Position numbers and translations under genes: made by a program. A stretch of 64,000 nucleotides of DNA from Purpureocillium takamizusanense (Eukaryota > Ascomycota > Sordariomycetes > Hypocreales > Ophiocordycipitaceae), in contig NC_063070.1 of assembly GCF_022605165.1 (NCBI RefSeq), positions 1,860,001 to 1,924,000 of the forward strand, written 5' to 3'. The notes under the pieces were generated by a model, which searched no databases, had not been told where the DNA came from, and saw only the letters and a list, made by a program, of their open reading frames with translations. Positions 10,823-21,728 of the stretch are shown piece after piece. Numbering within the stretch: the first letter of the stretch is position 1; each line of letters begins with the position of its first letter.

Positions 10823-12690
10823 CTGTGGGTGCCGTAGAAGGCTTCTAAAATTCTAAAACGCCGAACCCACTCTGTCGGGCGATCGCCGCGACGGCCGCGC
10901 CGGCCCCTGACGAAGGGTCCTCGCCTCCACCGTGAAGTGTGTCTACGTTTTGTCTTCCCGCTGCGGTGGCCGCTGGCAACTGCCGTACTGGACATGGACA
11001 TCTGTAGCCTGGTGAACCGGGGGCCCTTCTACTTGGGGCCTTGCCTTTCCCCCCCCCCCCCTTCCCTCTTCCCAATCGTCAGCCCGGCGCCCGAACTCTT
11101 GGGACGCGGGTCGTCGCCTAGCCGGCGCAAAGGGGCAACTGAAGCGCAGATGGGCTCATGTTTCGGCCCTGTTTGACCTCCTCGACCCCCGGCGTCGCAC
11201 GCGCCGGCCCTTAGACGGGCTTTTGCAGACGACAAGTCGAGCTGCACCCCGACCGACCGACCGACGGGACAGCCCGGTTGGGCCACGCAGACGCCCACAT
11301 TACTACGGGCAAGGGCTGGCCTGTGCAGGATCCATGGAACCAAATCCCTGGTGCGCGATCCTCGTGGCACCCGCATCGCCCTCAAGTACCCCAGCCCAAC
11401 GGCGTTTTATCGGTCCCTTATTACGCTCACATGCCACGGCCTCGTTTCACGGTGCGATGCCTGTCTGCCTCGGGTACCTCATGGGCCTCCAGCCACGCCA
11501 CGGGTCGCATCTCGGCGCACAAGCCGGTCCGCGCGTGCTGGCCACGTGGTAGGCTTCCAGAATCATGGTGCGTGCTTTGGGCAGGATTGGACCGGTTTAT
11601 TGCTAGTATGTGCAATCGACGCATTACTCCATCAGTCAGTCGACCGATCCCGGCTGACACTTGCGCTCCATGGCACTTGCCAACCGGTCTTAACATGGAC
11701 ACATTGCCCCCTTTGCGTTCAAAGACTCTGATGCGCCCCAAGGCTTCAAAATTTGATGGAAGCGGACGTCTGCCTGGAGCGCGAAGCATGGGTGGCGATG
11801 GCGCACGTCCTTCGTGCCTGTAACTGCAGGGTACCTGGGGACGGGGGGGGGGGGGGCCACAAAAAGGGACGCAGTCAACAACGGATGACACCGACAGGGT
11901 CTTCGTCCCGCGACCTGTACCACGTAAGTCGACTACCTCCTGCTTTTTTTCGCCGATGGGGCTTTTGCTTGGCGCGATAAACATTTGCGCAAGTTCATGG
12001 CTCGGACTGAAGAGAGGCTACAATATCCTTTTGCACTGCAACGAGCCTGGCGCATGATACCATGATGACCGGCAGCTGCCCGACGAGCCGGCACAATCCG
12101 TGTGTGTTGCTAGTACGTAGATATATGTCCGTCGGTCATGATCGACCCTGAACGGGACGCCTATGTTGTTGTAAGCTCACTGCCAGAGACGTTTACGATG
12201 CAAGTCTAGCAAGCGCTCTTATATTATGGTGCACATGATCATGGACTGGCGCGGGGCCAAATAAGTACTACACGGAATAGGTATAGTACGGTACACACCT
12301 ACTTGCGTGTGCCTTTCGCAAATGGTAACGAGCGAGCGCAGACTCCACGCATGCAGTTATGCATTGTCACGGTATTGCGATGCATTGACATCATGACAGG
12401 CAAGTCTAATAATGCGCCCTTCACTGCGTGCGCGACACCACCGGCAGCTTCATATATATATAGTACTACGTAAATAACGTCATGGACATATTTCGGGGGG
12501 ATTTTTGTCTGCATCGGTGGCTGGCCCGCATAAAAGTCCATGGCCACATTTGTTGGCTGGACTTTCTCGTCTGGACGACAGCCTACTGATTATGTACCTG
12601 AGCTCTGTACGTATGTACAAGAACCACCTTCGTAACTCAGTTTGCAACGTGTAGGTCGGGTACTGTATCCTGTCTCCCGTCATGGGAAGG

Positions 12691-12734
<44 letters not shown>

Positions 12735-13479
12735 CTGGTATCACTGGTGTATACACCCTTTCAGTTTGCGATCTGCCTGCTCTGGAGACGGGACGTTCCT
12801 TTGGCTCTCCTTGAGCCTCCTTCCCTGCCAGCTCGCCGACCGGTTCTACCGCAGGGCCAGCAAGCAGACCGCCGTCAATCGAGTCTTGCCATGGAAGCGA
12901 TGGCCGCGTGCAATGTGGCCGCAAAAGATGCATGACCATGCGGTTGAGCATAAAAGTACGGCTCTTTTATGGGCTATATGAGTCTACTAACGCATCTGCC
13001 GTATCCAAGCTGGATCCCGCTCATGGCTACTAATCTGTCGGCCCCCTCCCCCGCCATGGCGGCTTATTAGTTAGTGTCGTGACATTCCATGCGCACACCA
13101 GCCTGCCGCAACGTAGCTCTCGCGGTATGGCAGAGACTTGAATGGTTCTTAATTCCTGCACTGTTCCGCCTTGCCTTTCATTATAAGCCCTGAGCACTAG
13201 GACGTGGACGTGAGCATATACAATCCCTTCTAGGAAAAGCGGATCGGGGATCCTCTATTTGTATGCTTCTTCTCTATTGAGCCATCGGACAGCACTTGGT
13301 ATCAATCGCCTGTGCACCAACGCCACACAATGTCTATACCTGATGTCTTGCCTCCGCTATATGGACACACATTCTCGGCCATCGTCGTGATGATACACCG
13401 TATGAACATACATGACACCCCCCCCGCTCCCCAGAAGCAGAAACATCAGTTCTGCTCGAGCCGCCGTCGCCCACGTCGA
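10823..13479. other. Gene-poor region upstream of the GRG-motif gene and downstream of DIM-2
   Basis: The sequence is GC-rich with homopolymers up to about 11900 (C run near 11050, G run near 11843-11856) and AT-richer from about 12000 to 12620 with TA steps. A (CA)n array lies at 12692-12732. No protein-like frame, tRNA or transposon terminal repeat was recognised. The last 100-200 bases should be the DIM-2 3' UTR. Confidence 0.5.
12692..12732. repeat. (CA)n microsatellite
   Basis: About 20 uninterrupted CA units. It creates spurious HTHTHT and VCVCVC translations on the two strands. Confidence 0.95.
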
Positions 13480-16400
13480 TCAAAGCACGTCGTCAATCTC
13501 CGCATTTTCGTCTTGCATCATGACAGCTCTTCCGAGCGGGCTGGGTGCCATGACAATGCTCGCTTGGCTCCCCGGTGTCTCGCCGCGTCGCCTCTTGCGG
13601 TCTGACATCTCCGCTGCTAGGGACTGGCTGCGCTTCCTGGCCGGTGGCGGAGGACTGCTCCCCAAGCTGGCTGTTTGCTCCGGTCTATCGTGGGGCGCGT
13701 CGCCCCAGGACATGGGAGACGGAACCGCGTCGGCGCCATCGATGCCACCATCTCCCTCGATGCCCTCATCGTCGACCTTGTCCCCGAGGAGCGTCTCGAC
13801 CCACGCCTCGCGGAACACAATGCCCAGCGCCACGGCCACCTCCCTGGCCACACTGTTACCCACAATCTTGAACTGCGTCGCCGGCGAGCCTAGCAGCACC
13901 TCGTGGTCGCGCATGCCCTGGGCCCGACGCGCCTCCATGATGGTCAGCACGCGATCTTCGCTCCAGTGCAGTGAGCGCCCGTTCTTGCCGTCCCGCGGAT
14001 TCTGTGTCGTGACAATCGTCTCAATGAGACGGTCCGGGTACATGCGCCCGTACGCGTTGGAACTGGCATGCGCCTCACCCACGCGATTGTTGTCGTTGAT
14101 GGGCGATGCTGTGCCCGATCCACTGTCAGTGCCAGCAAAAAAGGCCCGCTCCGCCAATGTCATGATTCCGTGCCCCGGCTTCTTGGTCGCGCCTGTGCCG
14201 TACCAAGCGCGCGAAAAGTTCATGCCCCAGGGATGCGTTGGGATGACCGCAATGCGTAGCCGCTGGCTGCGCGTGAGTCCTAGTGACACGCGGTGGTCTG
14301 GGAACGGTACGCATGTGTCGGGCTTGGCGTCGTATATGACAGGCAAGTCGGCCGTCGCCTCGAGCGCCGTGACGAAGTGAAACGGCGTGGCGCGCGGCAT
14401 CTCGCGCACCGCCATGGGCTCGCCCGTCGGGAGCATCCCCAGGCCCAGCGCCTTGGTCTGCGGCGGGTGCGAGTGCGTCATGAGCGGCTTGTCGGGTAGC
14501 TGGCAGCCTGGTGCGGCGAGTGCGAGGAAGACCCGCGATCGGCGCTGCGGCGAACCGCACGACGACGCATCGAGGAAGAAGAAGCGCGCCTGGTAGCCGA
14601 GCCCGACGACGGCGCAGATGAGCTGGCTGAAGACGTCCTGGTCGCGGTTCGCGCGCTTGTGCACGATGCCCGGCACATTCTCCAGCAGTGCGTACCGCGG
14701 CCGATATAGGTCGACAAAGGATCCAAACGCCGCCACAAGCGACTGGTTTTTGCGCTGTGCCACTGTCGTCTTGTCGTTTGTGAGCCGCGAGAATCCTGGG
14801 CATGGGCTGCCGGCGGAGACGAAGTCAACATCGCCGACGCGCGGCACGCTGCTGCTCAAGTCACCAGCCATGGCTCGCCGCTGCATGTCGTCGATGGAGC
14901 CGAGAAATGGCGTCACGCGTCCCGGCACCTCGACGTTGGCCATGTACGTGTGCACAGCCTTGCTATCGTAGTCGTTGGCCCATCTCATCTCGATCGCTCC
15001 GCCGTCCTCGAGCCCGCGCCCGAAGTTGCCGCCGCCGCAAAAGAGGTCGACTCCCTGAAGCTGGGGCACCGTCGCGGCCGGGTTCCAACCCTGCCGCAGG
15101 CTCTCGGGCGCCGCGTCGAGAGCCTCGCAACGCCGAACGCCATCGTGTGCTTCTTTCAGTCTGTATGAAAAGAAAAAGTAGCCACCCACCCCATTCCGGT
15201 CGTATGGTGTCGGGATGTGGCTGCCCGCAGGGAAGAAGCGGACCCGACACCGGCCGACGATGCGGTTCTTGCGGCCCTCGATGAGACTCGAGCTGTATAC
15301 GAGTTCGTTGGGCGGTGAGGTGTGAGCCTCCTGATCGACGTCCCGCCGTCGCAGCAGCCGCCGCAGCCGGTAGATCTTGCCATCGCCCTCCCTATAGGAC
15401 GAGACGAGTTCGCAGGGCTCCGCCAGCGAGGACTTGGTGTCGAGGTGCACGAGTAAGGTGTCCCCTGGCCGGTACTTCGCCGGGCGCCTGCGCTCCATCG
15501 TATGTTTGCAGTGCTTGTGCTTCTCTCGCAGCGTCACCCACTTGCGCTCGGCGTGAACGTATGTCTGCCGACAAAAGAACTCCGCCGTGGTCGCCGAGGA
15601 GCCGCCAAAATCGACCTCGTGCACGCCCAGCACCTCGTCCTCGCTAATCTTGTTGCGCTCCTTGCAAGAGCAGTGGTCAGACAAGAAGAGCTCATTGTTC
15701 CACGGGTAGTGCATCACGCCGCACAGCGTCTCCACGGGCCGGTAATACCAGATGACGTCGAAGACGCGCTTGCCGCTCTTGGCCGTGCGCACGCTCTGCA
15801 CCAGCGCGAACCAACGGTCCACGTCGTGGAACCCTTTGGACACCTCGCGCTTCCACATGCTACCTGAGGCCTCGTCGTCGCGGGGCGTGCTGATGGTGTC
15901 GCCGGGCTTGACATCGCGGATCCGCGCCTCGGCTGCCGACGAAACGTCCTTGACTGCTTCGTGAACGGGCGAGGGCAGCTCCATGCGCCGCTCGTGGATC
16001 AGTTCGTCGCGCAGCTGCTGGATGTTCGGGCTGATGGGCGCCACGATGAGCTGATCACCAAACGGCATGTCCTTGAAGAGGTCGTACATGTACTGCGTGA
16101 CGACCGTCTTGGGGTCCTTGGCCCTAGGTTGCGGCTCGTAAGCCGTGAGTAAGAGTGCCTCGGACCATACGTCGTGCTTGTACGTGGCCTTGTACCCGAG
16201 CACCCCGACGGCCTCCTTGTGTAGGAAGTTGATGTGCGCGACGACCGACGACCGAAAGTCAGGGCTCGGGTGCTGTCGGCGCCACGCATCAAAGGCGAGC
16301 GAGCTCTTTTGTGTGTCCTGCAGCCAGGCGATAAACACGCTGCGGAAGTGGTGAATCTGCACGCTCTTGGAGGCGTCGCCTGTGACCTGCAGGTAGTCAA

Positions 16401-17136
16401 CAAAGTGCTTGGCGAGGTCGACGACCCAGAGCATCGGCCGATAGTAGCGTAGGTACTCTCTGGCGGGCTTGCCGAGCTTGTAGTAGATACTCCGGTTACG
16501 ATTGAGCTCCGACTGCAGCCAGATGTGGCCCTGAGCGGTGTCGTGCTGCGTGCCGTAGTTGCCGATGGGCATGGCGGCGATGGGCACGCGCCTGACGAAG
16601 ATGCGGTGCTGGCCGCCTATGCTGAGGACGCCGTCAAAGTAAAGGTTCCTAACGCCCATTTTAGTGTCCAGCTGGTGCAGGGGCCGCATCTCGCAAGGAT
16701 ACGCGGTTGCGTCGCAATAGGCGGCAAAGTCGTCGAGGTCGTACTCGATGCCCTCCACATCGTCGTCGTCCGATCGCCGGAGACGCTTCCACTCCGGAGC
16801 CAGCGTCGCGAGCGCACGAGACTCGGACATTGTGGGGGCTCCGGCATCAAAGGGTTCGTAACATGACAGCGGCGATATCATGTTACACTCGGGGACATCC
16901 ACCGTGAAACCGCCAGCGTGCTCCGACTCTGAGGCGCCGGCGTCCGATCCGAGAGATGCTGAACCCGCCGGTGAGGTTGGAGACGCGACAGAAGACTCAG
17001 AATCGGGCCATTTGGGCGTCTCCAACTCGCGCGCTTCTGCTCCAATATCGACAGCAGCATGGACCGGGATAGAGCCCTCAGGGGCGGCGAGTTCCTCCCA
17101 TAAGTCCTCCATCTCCGCATTGCTGAGTCGTGGCAT
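13480..17136 (-). CDS. dim-2: C5-cytosine DNA methyltransferase, DIM-2 type
   Basis: DIM-2 methylates cytosines in heterochromatin, guided in Neurospora by HP1 and H3K9 methylation. The single coding exon gives 1218 residues, a little shorter than Neurospora DIM-2. An acidic N-terminal region is followed by the conserved segment with YYFDGV-like LYFDGVLSIGG (near 166). Two BAH-type regions come next: about 410-550, with RVFDVIWYYRPVETLCGVMH, NELFLSDHCSC and EFFCRQTY, and about 555-660. The catalytic domain has motif I VDLFCGGGNFGRGL (near 696), motif IV GSPCPGFS with the catalytic Cys (near 779), motif VI LLENV (near 817), motif VIII QRRSRVF (near 864) and motif X VGNSVA (near 1092). All core motifs look intact. 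ENV rather than a variant in motif VI, plus the BAH domains, argue for DIM-2 and against RID. The frame continues upstream to a gtgagt at 17196, but that is a 5' UTR intron donor, so the ATG at 17136 is chosen. Confidence 0.95.
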   Translation of the reverse strand: MPRLSNAEMEDLWEELAAPEGSIPVHAAVDIGAEARELETPKWPDSESSVASPTSPAGSASLGSDAGASESEHAGGFTVDVPECNMISPLSCYEPFDAGAPTMSESRALATLAPEWKRLRRSDDDDVEGIEYDLDDFAAYCDATAYPCEMRPLHQLDTKMGVRNLYFDGVLSIGGQHRIFVRRVPIAAMPIGNYGTQHDTAQGHIWLQSELNRNRSIYYKLGKPAREYLRYYRPMLWVVDLAKHFVDYLQVTGDASKSVQIHHFRSVFIAWLQDTQKSSLAFDAWRRQHPSPDFRSSVVAHINFLHKEAVGVLGYKATYKHDVWSEALLLTAYEPQPRAKDPKTVVTQYMYDLFKDMPFGDQLIVAPISPNIQQLRDELIHERRMELPSPVHEAVKDVSSAAEARIRDVKPGDTISTPRDDEASGSMWKREVSKGFHDVDRWFALVQSVRTAKSGKRVFDVIWYYRPVETLCGVMHYPWNNELFLSDHCSCKERNKISEDEVLGVHEVDFGGSSATTAEFFCRQTYVHAERKWVTLREKHKHCKHTMERRRPAKYRPGDTLLVHLDTKSSLAEPCELVSSYREGDGKIYRLRRLLRRRDVDQEAHTSPPNELVYSSSLIEGRKNRIVGRCRVRFFPAGSHIPTPYDRNGVGGYFFFSYRLKEAHDGVRRCEALDAAPESLRQGWNPAATVPQLQGVDLFCGGGNFGRGLEDGGAIEMRWANDYDSKAVHTYMANVEVPGRVTPFLGSIDDMQRRAMAGDLSSSVPRVGDVDFVSAGSPCPGFSRLTNDKTTVAQRKNQSLVAAFGSFVDLYRPRYALLENVPGIVHKRANRDQDVFSQLICAVVGLGYQARFFFLDASSCGSPQRRSRVFLALAAPGCQLPDKPLMTHSHPPQTKALGLGMLPTGEPMAVREMPRATPFHFVTALEATADLPVIYDAKPDTCVPFPDHRVSLGLTRSQRLRIAVIPTHPWGMNFSRAWYGTGATKKPGHGIMTLAERAFFAGTDSGSGTASPINDNNRVGEAHASSNAYGRMYPDRLIETIVTTQNPRDGKNGRSLHWSEDRVLTIMEARRAQGMRDHEVLLGSPATQFKIVGNSVAREVAVALGIVFREAWVETLLGDKVDDEGIEGDGGIDGADAVPSPMSWGDAPHDRPEQTASLGSSPPPPARKRSQSLAAEMSDRKRRRGETPGSQASIVMAPSPLGRAVMMQDENAEIDDVL

Positions 17137-17196
17137 CTGCAAAGGGTCAGCCGGGCGGTCCAGGCCACCGGATAGGGGAGGCCCAACCCGACTCAC
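17137..17196 (-). other. 5' UTR intron of dim-2
   Basis: On the minus strand the donor gtgagt begins at 17196, a gctgac branch site precedes the acceptor tttgcag, and the acceptor abuts the start codon at 17136. Upstream frames stop before any usable ATG, so the intron separates leader from coding sequence. Confidence 0.75.
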
Positions 17197-17880
17197 TGTC
17201 AGTAGTTTTTCGGAGCACAGGCTTTCCGCATGGGTTTACGAGCGACGCTGCGAAGCTGCTTTCACCAGAGTCGTACAAGCAGGCTGTTGGAGCAGCCATC
17301 AGAAGTCGCACAAGACGCGCATGCCAAACCGACGCGGCTGGCAACGCAAGTTGGAGCGCGGCGCGACAATCCGATGCGAGCAGGCGGATGGGGATCTTTG
17401 CGCCTAATGTTGTGTTTGAGTGAGAGAAGACATAAATCAGACGAGAAAAGCATGACAGGGGGTCATGCGTAGTAGTTGAAGCGCTCTGGGCCCTCATTCT
17501 CAAGATATTTCTCTGGGCTGTGAAAGAAGACGCGAACCACTTGTGTTTGTAACCTGGCCAGGCAAGACTCTCAGTTGGACTCCACTAAATCACCTGTGCA
17601 GCCTTTGCCAGCGGCCCCGCCACATGCCCAGGCTCCCGCCACACCAGCCCAATGGAGGCGCCCTAGACTTCCAGATGAGGAAACGCTCTGCGCCGCACCC
17701 ACGCCTGGCAAACACCGCTGGAGAAAGCGCTGAAGAGCCTCACTTCACCATCTCACTGGACTAACATTACCTCACCCAGTCACCTAGGATCACGTGCATT
17801 TCGCTTGTCCGGCGCATCGCGGCGTCGTCATCATCATCATCGTAACTCATCAGTCGTTCACGCTCGTATAGTCTAGCCGG
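17197..17880. other. Intergenic region between dim-2 and SLD2
   Basis: This holds the dim-2 promoter/leader and the SLD2 3' UTR; the two genes are in tandem on the minus strand. A short CATCAT run lies near 17828-17845. No additional coding sequence is supported. Confidence 0.5.
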
Positions 17881-19295
17881 TCATCGCCTGCGACGGAACC
17901 GACTGTTGAACCCTGGCCCGCCCTTGGCCCCCGAGTTCCGCAGCTTCAACCGCTGGAAGTTGGCGTGCGCCAACTCATTGACCTTACGCACCGTCTTCTT
18001 CACCGGCCCTTCCTTGCGCGCGGCTTTTTTGGCTTCTTCTCCTCCCAGCTCTGAGTCCACATCATCGGAATTCCCAGGCTCGGCCATTCTATGTGAATCG
18101 TCGTCTGGCCCCGCCGCCTTCGCCGGCCGCTTCGACTGTACCGGCAGCATGTTGGCCCTCCTCGTCGTCCGTTTCTGACCCTTCTTCTTGAATATAGGGA
18201 GCGGATTCCCATTGCGGTCCATCGCGTCCTCTACCGGACTGTCGTACATGCCCTCGTCGTCGAAGCCGCCTAAGAGCGCCGCAGGCGGTTCGTCTTCCGC
18301 GTCCGCTGTCGTCCCGGGTGGCGCTGGGGGCCTGCCAATGCCGACTTCTACCCCTTCGGCCTCCCGTAGCGCCTCCATATCGTCGTCGTTGTCGAGCACC
18401 TCCTCCTCCACCTTGCGTAAGTTGGCAACGATCTCGCTCAGGCCACGGACGAGCGGCTTCCGAGGCAGTCGCAGGGCGGGCGCGTCGAGCGTCGCCGTCT
18501 CGTCGACTGTCGGTAGCGAGTGGCGCTTCAGGAACGCAGGCGTATCAAAATGCAGCTTGGAGACAGACGTGGGCGTAGCCGCCACGTCGCTTGGCCGGCG
18601 GCGCTTGAGCGGCGTCATGAAGGTGTTGAGCAGCTGCCGCTTGCTCGACGACATGGGCGTCCTGCCCAGCCTCGCGTCTGCGTCATCTGCGACGCTACGC
18701 TTACTCGGCGTGGCGAGGACATGGGAGCGGCTGTCCGTCTTGGGGCTTGAGTCCTTCCGTGACGGAGTGCCGAGCTCCCGCTCCACCAGCAAGTCGAAGA
18801 GGCCGAGGACGCGCCCGTCCTTTTGCGGCGTCGGGCCGAGGGCCATCACTGAGGCCGGACTGAAGAGCTTTCGGGAGATGGCCGGCGTGTTCATGAGCCC
18901 CTCGTCGTCGTTTGGGCGGTGCTTGGAGGGCGTTTCGACGTGCTTGGTCCGTTTAACAGGCGTCTGCGCTGGCGCGGGGCCTGCCGGCTTGCGCTTACGA
19001 ACTCGCGACTCGTCCGGCGAGAGCTTGCCGGCGAGGACATCGCGAACCTTGTTGTAGTCTTTATATTTTTGCGCTGCGTCTGTCAGCGTGCCGTCTAGGC
19101 GTTGACAGCCTCTGAGCAAGGATGTGCACCTATATCCGGGTTGCCCTTGATGTCCTGGCGACCGGGCTTGCCACCGTGTGTTTTGATCCAGAGGCTCTCC
19201 CACTGCTTGAGTTCGGCGCGCAGATCCCGAGCCTTAGCCTCGTAGTTTGACTTCGTTGCGTCGTCCATGCTCGTCGCTGCCGTTTGACCGTTCAT
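17881..19295 (-). CDS. SLD2: DNA replication regulator Sld2
   Basis: Sld2 is phosphorylated by S-phase CDK, then binds Dpb11 and helps assemble the CMG helicase at origins. Two exons (19130-19295, 17881-19079) with a 50-nt intron give 454 residues. The N terminus has the family signature ELKQWESLWIKTHGGKPGRQ, then DIKGNPDI joined across the intron to DAAQKYKDYNKVRDVLAGK. The central region is disordered and contains at least six full S/T-P-x-K/R CDK sites (TPVK, TPSK, TPQK, TPSR, TPSK, TPLK). The C terminus is basic (FNSRFRRRR). A second in-frame ATG at 19268 (MDDATKSNYEAKARDLR) may be the true start. The gene is divergent from the RING gene at 19548 with about 250 bp between starts, which suggests a shared promoter. 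Confidence 0.92.
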
Positions 19296-19547
19296 TCAAA
19301 ACCTTGACGACGGTGCGACGTGCGTGACTGCGCGCGTGGGAGACGCGTTTTCCATCCTAGCGTTAGGCGCTAGGTGGGGCTGGGCCGACGTCATGCGAAA
19401 GCCCAGGCCGCAGGTCACTGGATTTCTTTAGCAGCCTGCCCGCACCCACTAACTTACTGCCTGGTAGCTTCACAATCTCTCCATCTCAGTTCGTTCAACG
19501 GTCGCCGCCAATCCGCCTGCCATTCAAAACGCCAACGCCGCGGCGAC

Positions 19548-20696
19548 ATGGGAGGAGGGGAGAGTGCTGGGGCGAGCAAGGAGATCGGTCCGCGGCGCCT
19601 GCCTGCTGGCGGTGTTGACAGGGCTAGACAAACCGACGAGACAAACGCCACCCTTCCGAACCTGTCACTCAAAAGACCGCCCGACGATATCGAAACATGC
19701 GTCATATGCCTCGAGCCGCTCACGGGGCCATGCAAACTGATACCCTGCGCACACTACCACTACCACCTTATCTGCATCGAGGCGTGGCTGTCCTCCGCGC
19801 CCGGATGCCCGATTTGCAAGGCCAAGGTCTCGAAAGTCCTCCACGGCCGGCAACTCGAAAAGACAAAAGACTATACCGTGAAGACCGTCTCTCGACCCTT
19901 GTCGTTTTCGACATCCACGGGCTCTCTGTTCGGACCTCCGGTCAATACGCCCCGTCCCGCAGCCGCGGGCAATCTATTTGGGGATGTCGCGTTTGACCAT
20001 CGTGTGCGGCGACACTGGACCGACATCCCCTGGCTCACCGAGCCGTTTGGTCTCTCCTTCAGGCGCGAAGTCTACCGACGGCTGCGTTACTCAAAGCACG
20101 TGGGATCGAATCCTCACTCCGGCTACCGCGAGCTGTCCCAGCGCGACTTCCAGGACCGGGCCGTCCTCGAGCGCGCGCGGATGTTTTTGCGGCGAGAACT
20201 ACGCGTCTTCGGCTGGCTGACGACGCCCGAGGCGGACACGATAGAGATGCTCAACGGCGAGACGCAGGACTTTTTCGAGCGCCGCAAGAGAGTCATCACG
20301 GTGGAGAGCATGATGGGCCACATCCTGCGCCTGCTGCAGCACTTTGAGATCCGCGGCAGCGACGGCGGACTCGAGGACGTGGTGGCGCGCCACCTGGGCC
20401 GCGAGAACACGCAGCTCCTGCTGCACGAGCTGCACGCCTTTCTACGCAGCCCGTACGAGAGGCTCGAGGACTGGGACCGGGCCGTCCAATATCACCCCCT
20501 GCCGGCGAGCCTCCCCGAAATACCTGAGCGGCAGCCCCGCCAGAATTCTTTCACGAGCGAGCGATATTCGCAGCGCTACAGGAATAGACAAGATCGGATT
20601 CGACCGGCCAGGACGCCTGCGAGAGTGCCGGCTTGGCATGGCGGGCGCCGGCAGCACAGCCCTGGCCCACAGGTTGTGAGCCCGTGGAAACGATGA
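19548..20696 (+). CDS. TOPORS-like RING E3 ligase
   Basis: A single exon of 382 residues starts at the ATG giving MGGGESAGA; the frame runs further upstream but without conserved sequence. A RING domain lies at about residues 51-90: CVICLEPL, then CAHYHYHLIC, then CPIC. It has one or two more residues than usual between the zinc-binding histidines and the following cysteine. The C-terminal half carries RREVYRRLRYSKHVGS, then FLRRELRVFGWL, then LLHELHAFLRSPY. These resemble the conserved region after the RING in TOPORS-type ubiquitin/SUMO ligases. The tail is Arg-rich. Its likely role is nuclear ubiquitin or SUMO ligation; the substrate is unknown. It could equally be an uncharacterised fungal RING family. 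It is divergent from SLD2. Confidence 0.75.
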   Translation: MGGGESAGASKEIGPRRLPAGGVDRARQTDETNATLPNLSLKRPPDDIETCVICLEPLTGPCKLIPCAHYHYHLICIEAWLSSAPGCPICKAKVSKVLHGRQLEKTKDYTVKTVSRPLSFSTSTGSLFGPPVNTPRPAAAGNLFGDVAFDHRVRRHWTDIPWLTEPFGLSFRREVYRRLRYSKHVGSNPHSGYRELSQRDFQDRAVLERARMFLRRELRVFGWLTTPEADTIEMLNGETQDFFERRKRVITVESMMGHILRLLQHFEIRGSDGGLEDVVARHLGRENTQLLLHELHAFLRSPYERLEDWDRAVQYHPLPASLPEIPERQPRQNSFTSERYSQRYRNRQDRIRPARTPARVPAWHGGRRQHSPGPQVVSPWKR

Positions 20697-20978
20697 GACG
20701 ATGGAGAGAGATGATACCCTCGGAATTGTGTACGAATTATGATTGACTTGCAGCAAATGAATGATCGGTTGCGTGCTAAGTGGGATACATTACTCGTCGC
20801 TACCGTATTGCACTACTAGGTACTAGGTAGTGTGGGCGGAAGTCCGCCGGCTGACGACGGCGCTCCACTCACCGGGCACCCGAATTAGAAGGACCAGACA
20901 CATAAATACGTGGTAGATGTAACGCGCGTGTTTTGCGGACCAACTCTAGTCTCAGCTATTGTTTAGCAAACGTTTACA

Positions 20979-21674
20979 ATGGCTGCCTTCGAAATTGTCA
21001 TCATCTCAGACACGGTCTGCCCCTTTTGCTACCTCGGCAGGGCACGCCTTGACCGCGCCATCGCCCTGTACCGCAAGACCGTCCCTGGCGGGTCCCTCCC
21101 GTCGACGACATTTACGATCCGCTGGCACGCGTACCGCCTCGGCGAGGCAACGGGGCCGTCGGTGCCCGTTCAGGACGTGGCGGCGGCTCGCTTCGGCGCG
21201 GACCGCCGGCCGGCTAAGCACGCACGCATGGCGCAACTGGGCGCCGAGGAGGGCTTCACCTTTACGTTTGCGGGCCGCATTGGCCCAACGCGCGACTCGC
21301 ACCGCGTGGTGCAGCTGGGCTCGCGCTACGGGCAGGCCGTGGCAGACCAGGTGATGCGCGAGGTGATGCGCATGTTCTTCGAAGAGGGCGGGGACATTTG
21401 TAGCTGGGAGGACCTGGCAACGGCGGCGGAGAAGGCGGGCGTGGACAGAGTGGAGGCGATGCGGTGGCTGGAGGACGGGCTCGGGGGCGATGAGGTCGAT
21501 CGGGAGGTGGAGGAGGCGGCGAGGATGGGGGTCAGGGGCGTGCCCAAGTTCATCATCAATGGTAAGCACGAGGTTGACGGTGCTGCGGACGTGTCGGCGA
21601 TGCTGGAGCAGCTCGTGGCGGCCAGAGGTGATGAGGAGAGTGCTGGCAAGCCGTTGTCGGGACACGATGTGTGA
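20979..21674 (+). CDS. DsbA/FrnE-like thioredoxin-fold protein
   Basis: Intronless, 231 residues. The N terminus FEIVIISDTVCPFCYLGRARL carries a CPFC active-site motif immediately after the first strand, as in FrnE-like members of the DsbA family. An all-helical insertion follows (about 60-160), then the cis-proline strand GVRGVPKFIINGKHEVDGA. There is no signal peptide, so it is probably cytosolic; it may act as a thiol-disulfide oxidoreductase or isomerase, but the substrate is unknown. It converges with SPC34, with only 54 bases between the stop codons. Glutathione-transferase kappa is a structural relative, but the CPFC motif favours FrnE. Confidence 0.88.
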   Translation: MAAFEIVIISDTVCPFCYLGRARLDRAIALYRKTVPGGSLPSTTFTIRWHAYRLGEATGPSVPVQDVAAARFGADRRPAKHARMAQLGAEEGFTFTFAGRIGPTRDSHRVVQLGSRYGQAVADQVMREVMRMFFEEGGDICSWEDLATAAEKAGVDRVEAMRWLEDGLGGDEVDREVEEAARMGVRGVPKFIINGKHEVDGAADVSAMLEQLVAARGDEESAGKPLSGHDV

Positions 21675-21728
21675 GGCCGAAGCCTGTACATTGTAGTACC
21701 ACACTTTTATGTCGCCAGTGCAGCATCG

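Noticed and set aside
12480..12981. Frames with long HTHTHT or VCVCVC runs
   Set aside because: They are translations of the (CA)n microsatellite.
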